Below, one piece after another: positions 18,521 through 25,725 of a DNA stretch of 64,000 bases. The stretch comes from Paraglaciecola sp. L1A13 (GTDB lineage: Bacteria > Pseudomonadota > Gammaproteobacteria > Enterobacterales > Alteromonadaceae): NCBI RefSeq assembly GCF_009796745.1, contig NZ_CP047024.1:2976001-3040000 (forward strand), written 5' to 3'. The notes under the pieces are model-generated. The model saw nothing but the letters and a program-made list of their open reading frames with translations. It had not been told where the DNA came from and ran no database searches. Both the position numbers and the translations under genes were made by a program. Each line of letters opens with the position of its first letter. The stretch's first letter is position 1.

Positions 18521-19693
18521 ATGAACCCGTTAATTGAAAAAGATATTCAGACTATTCAGTCTATAGAGGCTGTGCCTCACATAATGAAAATGCTGTCAGA
18601 TGCGACAGGGCTGCGTTTCATTTGTATTGCACGAGTAACTGAAGTCAAATGGACAACTTGCGCAGTGCTTGATTTAGTTGACTTTAATCTCAACCCTGGT
18701 GACGAGCTTGAGATAACGACTACCTTTTGTAGTCAGGTTAGAAGGTCGAGCCAGCCAATAGTCATTGAGCACGCTCAAACAGATGCGCATTATAGCAAAA
18801 GCGAAATTCCCATTATGTACGGGTTTGAAAGTTACTTTTCTTTCCCTATTTTCAATTCGAATGGCGATTTTTTCGGCACGCTATGTGGTCTTGATCCCCT
18901 ACCTGCAAAGTTAAAAACGACTGAAATTGAACATCAAATCAAGTCATTTGCTGAATTAATTTCTAGACAGATTGAAGTTGATCAGAGACTAAGCATTGCC
19001 GAGTCTGATTTATTTAACCAGAAGACCGCCTTTAAACTTCAAGAGCAATATATTGCTATTCTAGGTCACGATTTAAGGACGCCATTATCTGCACTCACAA
19101 TGGGCGTCAGTTTCTTAAAGCAACAGGTTAAAGACGAGACCTCTCAGAAAATACTCGCTCGAATGGACAATAGCACAACCAGAATGACGCGCTTAATCAG
19201 TGATGTTATGGATTTGACCCGTGAGAAAATGGGCAATGGCATGGTGTTAAATATCAAGACGGTAGATAACTTGGAAGATACCTTAACACACACTGTTTCC
19301 GAACTATCCGGATTACATCCACAACGAGCTATACAGACCGATATTAATATAAAGGGTCTGGTTGATTGTGATCCTGAGCGTATTGCCCAGCTGTTATCTA
19401 ATCTTTTAATAAATGCCATTGTGCACGGCGACCCAGCACAAATGATTGATGTTAAATCGACTATCAAAGACGGCATTTTCTTACTAAGTGTCAGTAATGG
19501 TGGCGAGCCGATAACGCCTGAAAAGATTGATAAACTATTTAAGCCCTTTTGGCAAAATGAAAGCAATAAGAAAACCGGGGGCTTAGGGCTAGGCTTGTTC
19601 ATTGCGTCACAAATAACGTCAGCGCACAACGGAACGCTAACAGTGAGTTCCAACGAAAGCAAAACGGTTTTTACTTTTCAAGCAACCCTTTGA
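18521..19693 (+). CDS. GAF-domain sensor histidine kinase
   Basis: A cytoplasmic kinase without membrane segments. Counting from a possible GTG start at 18491, the GAF domain covers about residues 20-160. The dimerisation/phosphoacceptor helix holds LGHDLRTPLSAL (H193). The ATPase domain has the N box (LLSNLLINAIVHG), a G1-like NGGEPI, the F-box region LFKPFWQ and a GLGLGLFIA G2 box. The GAF segment probably senses a small ligand or redox signal. I prefer the ATG at 18521 because GAAGAG precedes it; GTG 18491, ATG 18497 and ATG 18500 are alternatives. No response regulator is adjacent, so it is an orphan kinase. Confidence 0.8.
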   Translation: MNPLIEKDIQTIQSIEAVPHIMKMLSDATGLRFICIARVTEVKWTTCAVLDLVDFNLNPGDELEITTTFCSQVRRSSQPIVIEHAQTDAHYSKSEIPIMYGFESYFSFPIFNSNGDFFGTLCGLDPLPAKLKTTEIEHQIKSFAELISRQIEVDQRLSIAESDLFNQKTAFKLQEQYIAILGHDLRTPLSALTMGVSFLKQQVKDETSQKILARMDNSTTRMTRLISDVMDLTREKMGNGMVLNIKTVDNLEDTLTHTVSELSGLHPQRAIQTDINIKGLVDCDPERIAQLLSNLLINAIVHGDPAQMIDVKSTIKDGIFLLSVSNGGEPITPEKIDKLFKPFWQNESNKKTGGLGLGLFIASQITSAHNGTLTVSSNESKTVFTFQATL

Positions 19694-19835
19694 ATGCAGC
19701 TGAGGATAAAGGATAGCTTTAATTCCTTGGTATTTGATTTATACAGATAATAATCACAATTCAGTCGCAATAATTGAACAAATTAGAGTGTTAAGTTTAC
19801 CTTACTTTAGTGTCATATTGTCTGCTGACAGAAAC

Positions 19836-19864
19836 TTGATAAGCTCTTAGCCCACGTATATTGT
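19836..19864 (+). promoter_or_regulatory. Candidate sigma-70 promoter
   Basis: TTGATA (19836-19841), 17-base spacer, TATTGT (19859-19864). It lies in noncoding sequence and points at the strong terminator 60-100 bases downstream. Confidence 0.4.
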
Positions 19865-19870
19865 AAGGGT

Positions 19871-19961
19871 GTAAATCAACTTTAACTGTGTATTACATCA
19901 CGTCAGCTTCACCAAATAGTGATAGAAAGGCTCTTCAGAAATGAAGAGCCTTTCTGTTTTT
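19871..19961 (+). ncRNA. Candidate small RNA
   Basis: An intergenic segment of about 90 bases between a plausible promoter (19836-19864) and a strong intrinsic terminator (19924-19961). It has no reading frame of note. The terminator is more than 220 bases past the histidine kinase stop codon, further than expected if it served only that gene. The call is an inference from these two signals. Confidence 0.3.
19924..19961 (+). terminator. Strong rho-independent terminator
   Basis: A 13-bp perfect stem AGAAAGGCTCTTC / GAAGAGCCTTTCT, six-base loop, tail GTTTTT. Confidence 0.9.
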
Positions 19962-20066
19962 AGAGGATATATATCTCATGCCCAAAGTCAGTGTTATTAA
20001 CTTATCTGTTTATGCTCCCAGCAACTAACACAATAATAAAAAAATACATTAAGGGCGAAAAGATTC

Positions 20067-20217
20067 ATGGAGTCTGGACAGATTCAAAACGGTGACTATG
20101 TAAACCTAAGAGGTAAGGACAAGCAGCCTACCGAGATTAGTTTCTACCTACTAACTGCTTATTATTATTGTGGGTGTCTTTGTAATTAATTACCTCGGTT
20201 TCTACATCAAGGCATAA
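20067..20217 (+). pseudogene. Frameshifted small membrane protein gene
   Basis: From the ATG at 20067 the frame reads a polar start (MESGQIQNGDYVNLRGKDKQ, then PTEISFYLL) and stops at 20189. In the +1 frame, from about 20157, the sequence continues as a hydrophobic segment ending IVGVFVINYLGFYIKA with a stop at 20215-20217. Removing one base near 20153-20157 joins the two into a protein of about 50 residues with one membrane helix. This looks like a single-base insertion in a small membrane gene, or a sequencing error. An AAGGGCG sequence lies upstream as a possible ribosome-binding site. Confidence 0.45.
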
Positions 20218-20658
20218 CTCAATCACGAGCATCGTAAGTTATTGTTGTTTAAAGGGGGTTTCCGCGACTCTGTGCTTTTTGTGAACGCAGCGGTATAAGC
20301 ACTTGCCCCATTAATGAAATAGGCAAAATCGCTGTCGATGCAAGTGGGTGGCAGCAAATACAATTTACCTATCCGTAGCGAATACTATTTGTAGTAAAAG
20401 TGCGTATTTGCTATTTCAATAAACACGGTAAACTTTTTTATTATCTGTAACGTATAGTGCCGCACTGTCTTCTTGGATTACTTTTTTTATTTACTTAAAT
20501 CATTGTTTTAACTTATAAATTTTTATTTTTCTTTATGATCGAAGTGTCGTTTTTAGCGGTATCAAATGGTGAAAAATAAAGCACTTACCACAGCGACATT
20601 AATTAGTCACTGGTGGGTAAAACGAACTTGAACTAACTCAATAAACTAAGGAAAAATA
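20218..20658. other. Intergenic region upstream of the fasciclin gene
   Basis: A 441-bp region with no supported gene. The AT-rich stretch around 20430-20570 is the likely promoter region of the fasciclin gene; I cannot assign boxes with confidence. Confidence 0.4.
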
Positions 20659-21159
20659 ATGAAAAGTACTCTATTAAAATTTATTTCTGCAGGCGTAGTA
20701 TCACTTTCACTATTATCGGCTCCTGTAATGGCGAATCATCACAATGAAGCTAAAATGGATATTGTCGAGACTGCGGCGAGTAATTCAAATTTCACTACCT
20801 TAGTCACCGCAGTAAAAGCTGCTGGTTTGGTTGATACGCTGCAAGGCGCTGGGCCTTTTACGGTATTCGCTCCTACTAACGCGGCGTTTGAAAAATTACC
20901 CGCCGGAACGGTAGAAGAGTTATTGAAGCCAGAGAACAAAGACAAGCTCGTTGCTGTATTGACTTACCATGTTGTAGCGGGTGAAGTGTACGCCAAGGAT
21001 GTGGTTAAATTATCTGAAGCTAAAACAGTGCAAGGCAGTAAAGTCATGATTAAAGTCAGCGATACTGGAGTCATGATCAACAATGCTAATGTTGTACAAA
21101 CTGACTTAAAAACCAAAAACGGTGTAATACACGTTATCGATACCGTTCTGTTACCTTAG
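20659..21159 (+). CDS. Secreted fasciclin (FAS1) domain protein
   Basis: A 166-residue protein with a Sec signal peptide (hydrophobic core, likely cleavage after PVMA near residue 25) and one FAS1 domain covering the rest. The FAS1 marks are clear: [13 protein letters not shown], the [15 protein letters not shown] motif, LTYHVVAGE, and the closing [13 protein letters not shown]. Single-domain bacterial fasciclins are exported and linked to adhesion or surface attachment, but function here is not established. It is transcribed alone and followed by a terminator. Confidence 0.9.
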   Translation: MKSTLLKFISAGVVSLSLLSAPVMANHHNEAKMDIVETAASNSNFTTLVTAVKAAGLVDTLQGAGPFTVFAPTNAAFEKLPAGTVEELLKPENKDKLVAVLTYHVVAGEVYAKDVVKLSEAKTVQGSKVMIKVSDTGVMINNANVVQTDLKTKNGVIHVIDTVLLP

Positions 21160-21178
21160 CCAATACATCACAATATAA

Positions 21179-21205
21179 GGCCATCTTTAACAAGATGGTC
21201 TTTTT
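21179..21205 (+). terminator. Rho-independent terminator of the fasciclin gene
   Basis: A 9-bp stem GGCCATCTT / AAGATGGTC (one G-U pair), TAAC loop, five T residues, 20 bases after the stop codon. Confidence 0.85.
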
Positions 21206-21338
21206 ACGTGTATTTGACGCTTTTATCTAAGCCCCTGCTCATAATATTAATAAAAAACTATAAGACACCCATTCTTAAAAGTTGAAAAATGACAGTTTCG
21301 CTCTAAGTTGTAAGGTATTCAAAAAATGATGGTCTGTT

Positions 21339-21636
21339 ATGCCTCAGCTACCTAAAAGCCAAATTAGTCTAATTGACACCCCTTATTACCATTGTGTTTC
21401 TTGTTGTGTGCGCCGTTCATTTTTGTGTGGGGTGGCAACCGCGCTGTTGATAAATTCACAGGACAAAATTTTGAACACATAAGGGCATGGGTAGAAGATC
21501 GTTTGTTGCTGATTGGCTCTGAGTTTTCTATTTATAGCGCGGCTACCGTATATGGGCTTGTACCGTGATGAGTAATCATGCGCATGTGGTGCTGTATACG
21601 GATAAAGAACAAGCAGGCAGATTGACTATGGCATAA
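21339..21636 (+). pseudogene. Decayed Y1-type (IS200/REP-associated-like) transposase
   Basis: Three pieces in different frames match the typical layout of the small Y1 transposases of Alteromonadales. The first is MPQLPKSQISLIDTPYYHCV followed by RRSFLCG from 21339. The second is DKFTGQNFEHIRAWVEDRLL from about 21452. The third is VMSNHAHVVLYTDKEQAG from about 21568, which contains the metal-binding H-x-H motif. At least two frame breaks separate them, and everything after the H-x-H region, including the catalytic tyrosine, is gone. The element is inactive. Confidence 0.75.
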
Positions 21637-21797
21637 GTGCTAAGAAGTTGGCATCAACATAGACTGCTATGTTGATGCCTTATTTCCATCCTAATTCTTT
21701 AATAAATTTAATGAATATTTTGAACACCGAAGGTTTGCCTGGAACTGCCATATTGGCTACGCTTTAAGTAACTAAAAACAACCGAAAGGTATTTGTT

Positions 21798-21992
21798 ATG
21801 TTTACTTTTTTACGCGCTATTTCTAATCGAGAGTTGTTGTTAGAGCAGATGCCTATCTTTTTTGTTTCTTTCCTTATAGCGAACACATTTTACAAATTTG
21901 GCAGTTTTGGTTTGGAAGTCATCGCTTTTCTCGCCACCTGGTTTGTAATTGATGCGTCAGTTCAGCTCTTACATAAGTTGCTAAAGAAATAA
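21798..21992 (+). CDS. Small membrane protein of unknown function
   Basis: A 64-residue protein behind a GAAAGG ribosome-binding site. It has one or two hydrophobic stretches (about 19-35 and 39-54) and a basic end (HKLLKK). I do not recognise a family. It lies between the decayed transposase and the 3' end of the injection-system operon, convergent with the latter. Confidence 0.55.
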   Translation: MFTFLRAISNRELLLEQMPIFFVSFLIANTFYKFGSFGLEVIAFLATWFVIDASVQLLHKLLKK

Positions 21993-22077
21993 GTCATGAT
22001 TTTCTGCTAACTGTGCATTTATAAAATCACTTTGTGGCAGTTATTCGAATGTTTGGTTTTCCACTTAGTAGCTTAGC

Positions 22078-25000
22078 TTAGGGTTGCCAATTCAGTCCTC
22101 TGACGACAGCGTTTCCACTGTCTGCATCTTCAAGTAACAGTTTCCAGAATGTCTGAATAGACATCACTCTAGTAATAAAATCAGGCCTTGCATCTTCGTC
22201 TCCTTGGATCAGTGCAATTAATATGTAACATTTATCTGGCGCGGGATCCGGTGGGTTTGCCCAGGTTATTGCGGGGAAGATAGCGCTAGATTTTGCCGCT
22301 ATGGTGGTAAGCGTTGCCGTGCCTATTGATACCCATGAATTTGGGTCTTGTAACGAACTGACGGGTATTCTAAATACTTCAACCTCGGCATTGTTTAATG
22401 CAGTGCCCCCTTGATTGCGCGCGCGTACGTAAATATGATTTGTTTCGCTGCCATCGAGCACATCGGCAATGCGTTTGTCATTCATGTCAGCAAACGCAGT
22501 GTCAGGATCACCTTGCGCAGCTTGAACCACAATAATATCGTGGCTTTGCGTTCCCCATGCGGTTTCACCCAATAATCCGGTATCGTCAAACCCATCTCTC
22601 ATAGAAGCGTTGGCAGGCGATGGTGTAACCGGTGAAATAAATAACGCTGTGCGTCGTTCCTGTCCGATAAAACTAGCGGCTTGAGCTGGGTCAACAACAT
22701 TACCCAACACACTGATATCTAGTGGATCATGAATTGAGTCAGAGGCGACTGCTAACAGAGCGACATTCCCAGTGAGTTCGCCTGGTACATGCCAATTAAA
22801 CGCCATCACGCGAGGTTGCCCTGACGCTAGATAATCAATCTCCACACTATCGATTTTTTGCCAAGTACCACCATCGAGCACATTGGGAAATTGTGTCCAA
22901 AAGTCTGCTTGAAGATCCGGTGGTGTTGCAGGCACTGTTGCCCAAAATAAATGTAATTCAGCGCTATTGGTTATCCCATAACCATTATTATGAAGTTGCA
23001 CATAGATGATATTCATCATGCATGCCGACAACTCATCACTGCGCAACAGTTCATCCATTTCAGTGCCTTCAATAACAGGACCAAAAAACCGGTAGGGCGG
23101 CGTGTCGATACGGATATCAATAGCGCGATTTAGCACCATTATGGCAGTATTCCCTGGCGTCATTCTGGGATCATGATTAAGAGGCTGTTTATGCTTAGGG
23201 TCGTAGCTGTTTCCATCATCGACTATGTTGTCTCGAATTATGAGTTTGACTCTTGCAACACCTGATAAATCACACTCATAAGCGCCTCTAGAGTGTGTGG
23301 CGCAGCGGATTAAGTGCTTTTCTTCCCCTGCGGAATTTGTGTACGTCACTGCTTCTAAATCAAATACTAACGGTAGTGGAAGATTATTATTGAACGTTCG
23401 CCATTGGGGTGCAAATGGCGTAATACCTACTGGAGTTGGTACTGTTGGAGCTACCGCGTTACGAATAACATACACACCAGCAAAACAAGCACAGTAGATA
23501 ACTTGCGGATCGGTAACGGATGCTGAACTTGTGGGGTCAAATAAAATGGCAATTGCCGCTGAAGGGCTGAATTGATTGTCAGGACTGCTAACACAAGGTG
23601 CAATTCGGCCACTAATCTCAAGCCAGTTCTGGCCAGAATCCCCAGAAAGGTAAATCCTTCCTTGCACCTTATGTTCTGACGCACTGACTCTTATTGTGAC
23701 AGAAATAGCGACTATAGACTCATTGCTAGTATTAATAGCAATACCAGTGATAGTAGCATTTTGACCTCTTAACTCCGAAGGCGATACTTCATCCCAAGTT
23801 GTTGCATCTGCATCATTAGTCACAAACACCTGTCCATGTGAGGTGGTAACCCACCAGATTAGATCCGGTGTTTGCGGTGAGTGTAAAACCTTGGTAACTT
23901 TGTTGGTGGTATTGGTAAATGCTGGAATATTGTTAAATTGCTCAAATACATCCCCGTCTATGGTGTGATAAGCAGTCTCCTCCCTACCTACAATAATATG
24001 GTTTGGTTTTACAGGATGTGCATCCATAACTCCCACAAATAAGGCTTTGTGATCTGCATGGAAATTATTGACTAGTTTGTTGCCAATGGCCATGTGGTTA
24101 ACGTCTTTGTCACCATCCTTTGGCACATCAGGCAATTGGGTCATAAAATACTGTGTACCAAAGTCATCGGTAGAATTTATAATTGTTACTCTATGAGTAC
24201 CATTTTGTGTCGTTCTGAGAAAGACTCTTGGATCATCAGGATTGAAGGCGACCTCCCCCCCATCTCCTCCACCGACTAGAAACCACGTTTGTCCTCCATA
24301 ACTTAACCAAGTGCCATTGTCGTGCAGTCCCCCAGCGTAAATATATGGGTACTTAGGGTGAGTCGTAATATCGTTAAATTGCGCGGCATTGATGCCTAGT
24401 CCGCGGTCTCTCCAGTGGTCACCTAAATCCGAAGAGGCAGATACACCGCCATCGTTACCCACCCATATACTCATTGGATTGGCATAGTCGAATAATAGAG
24501 CATGTTGATCAGCATGTTGGGCTCGGTCCCCTTTGTAATGCTGTTCCCAATCGATAATTTTCGACCATGTAAATCGATTTGCAGCAGGTGCCGACGCGAC
24601 GTACAGACATTTAAATAATTCGAAAGATCCTGTTATAAAAATACTAGGATTTAACGGATGCATTTCCAGTACCAAGTCATACAACGCATGATCACCGATG
24701 TCCCCCAGCCTAGCTAAGGTATCAATCCAACTAGATCCTCGGTCATCAGAAATGAAAACGTGTGACGCTGAATCATCCGCTAATCCCGCTACGGCGCAAA
24801 TCCAGTTAGGTTGGGTCCGACAGTGAGATATTTTAATCCGTGTAAAACCAGCTGGAAAACCTGGCGTTATGGGGGTCCACGTTACGCCAGCAGCGGTGAG
24901 ATAACGTTCTTGGTTTCTACTATATTGTGCTCTATAAATGCCATTTCCTAATAGTGCGACATAAACCGTCACGATATCTGGTGGTGTAGTGCGTGATGGC

Positions 25001-25725
25001 CCAAAATCAACCAAAATATCTGTCGCTCGTTGGCTACCGTTTGCTGGAGAAGATGCGTGCACTAACTGATCGGCTTTGAGTATGAGTTGCCTTGGGTTTT
25101 CTGCTGACGGAACACTACGACCTATGCCGCCATCTGAAGACGCGATCCAAATTCTGTTTGGTTCCCATGGGTCCACAATAATACGTTCATACTGCCCAAA
25201 TTTTAAGTCTCCCGTTAAAGGATGATCAATCCGTATAAATGATTTACCGTTATCACTTGAACGATATAGGCCATTACCTAAAATGTCAGCTCTACGATCG
25301 TCGCTTGTGCGCGTTGGCTCCCCTGTACCTACATATATAATTTCCGGATTGCTATAGCTCACGCCGATAGCCCCTACAGCGAGCGACTGCCTAGCGTTTG
25401 GTGGTGAAAAATAATCCAATGCGGTCCAACTATCACCTCTATCTTTTGTGCGCCATAGGCCTGCCCGCGCACTACCAGCATAAAAGGTTTGAGGGTTTCT
25501 TTCATCTTGCGCCAGGCATCGGATACGCCCACCAAGATTGCGCGGTCCCAATGGTCGCCAATTTAGATTTGCGTTGGCAGGATCTTGTCGAATAGGGTCT
25601 GCAGCGTGCAGCGTTGCAAGATCGATTTGCTCACTAAAGTGCATCTGATGAACGGTACCCGTTCTCTCGAGTAGATCTGCAACCCTTTGACTAGGGTTAT
25701 CGGTTGGCTCGTCTATTTCAGGCAT
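22078..25725 (-). CDS. Asp-box beta-propeller protein, distal component of the tail-like operon
   Basis: About 1215 residues. The first two thirds contain repeated BNR/Asp-box patterns S-x-D-x-G-x-x-W: RTKDRGDSW, RSSDNGKSF, ISDDRGSSW, ASSDLGDHW, LSGDSGQNW, spaced as in sialidase- and sortilin-like propellers. The last third is beta-rich, with CARDB-like phrases (IYVRARNQGGTALNNAEVEVF). There is no signal peptide and no membrane helix. It is the last gene of the operon, and its ATG at 25725 overlaps the collagen gene's stop; a GTG at 25734 is an alternative. Position after the fibre gene suggests a receptor-binding or glycan-binding tip protein, or a cargo. Enzyme activity cannot be claimed. 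Confidence 0.75.
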   Translation of the reverse strand: MPEIDEPTDNPSQRVADLLERTGTVHQMHFSEQIDLATLHAADPIRQDPANANLNWRPLGPRNLGGRIRCLAQDERNPQTFYAGSARAGLWRTKDRGDSWTALDYFSPPNARQSLAVGAIGVSYSNPEIIYVGTGEPTRTSDDRRADILGNGLYRSSDNGKSFIRIDHPLTGDLKFGQYERIIVDPWEPNRIWIASSDGGIGRSVPSAENPRQLILKADQLVHASSPANGSQRATDILVDFGPSRTTPPDIVTVYVALLGNGIYRAQYSRNQERYLTAAGVTWTPITPGFPAGFTRIKISHCRTQPNWICAVAGLADDSASHVFISDDRGSSWIDTLARLGDIGDHALYDLVLEMHPLNPSIFITGSFELFKCLYVASAPAANRFTWSKIIDWEQHYKGDRAQHADQHALLFDYANPMSIWVGNDGGVSASSDLGDHWRDRGLGINAAQFNDITTHPKYPYIYAGGLHDNGTWLSYGGQTWFLVGGGDGGEVAFNPDDPRVFLRTTQNGTHRVTIINSTDDFGTQYFMTQLPDVPKDGDKDVNHMAIGNKLVNNFHADHKALFVGVMDAHPVKPNHIIVGREETAYHTIDGDVFEQFNNIPAFTNTTNKVTKVLHSPQTPDLIWWVTTSHGQVFVTNDADATTWDEVSPSELRGQNATITGIAINTSNESIVAISVTIRVSASEHKVQGRIYLSGDSGQNWLEISGRIAPCVSSPDNQFSPSAAIAILFDPTSSASVTDPQVIYCACFAGVYVIRNAVAPTVPTPVGITPFAPQWRTFNNNLPLPLVFDLEAVTYTNSAGEEKHLIRCATHSRGAYECDLSGVARVKLIIRDNIVDDGNSYDPKHKQPLNHDPRMTPGNTAIMVLNRAIDIRIDTPPYRFFGPVIEGTEMDELLRSDELSACMMNIIYVQLHNNGYGITNSAELHLFWATVPATPPDLQADFWTQFPNVLDGGTWQKIDSVEIDYLASGQPRVMAFNWHVPGELTGNVALLAVASDSIHDPLDISVLGNVVDPAQAASFIGQERRTALFISPVTPSPANASMRDGFDDTGLLGETAWGTQSHDIIVVQAAQGDPDTAFADMNDKRIADVLDGSETNHIYVRARNQGGTALNNAEVEVFRIPVSSLQDPNSWVSIGTATLTTIAAKSSAIFPAITWANPPDPAPDKCYILIALIQGDEDARPDFITRVMSIQTFWKLLLEDADSGNAVVRGLNWQP

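Noticed and set aside
19144..19662. 172-codon open frame on the minus strand inside the histidine kinase
   Set aside because: It lies entirely opposite well-conserved kinase motifs and has no features of its own.
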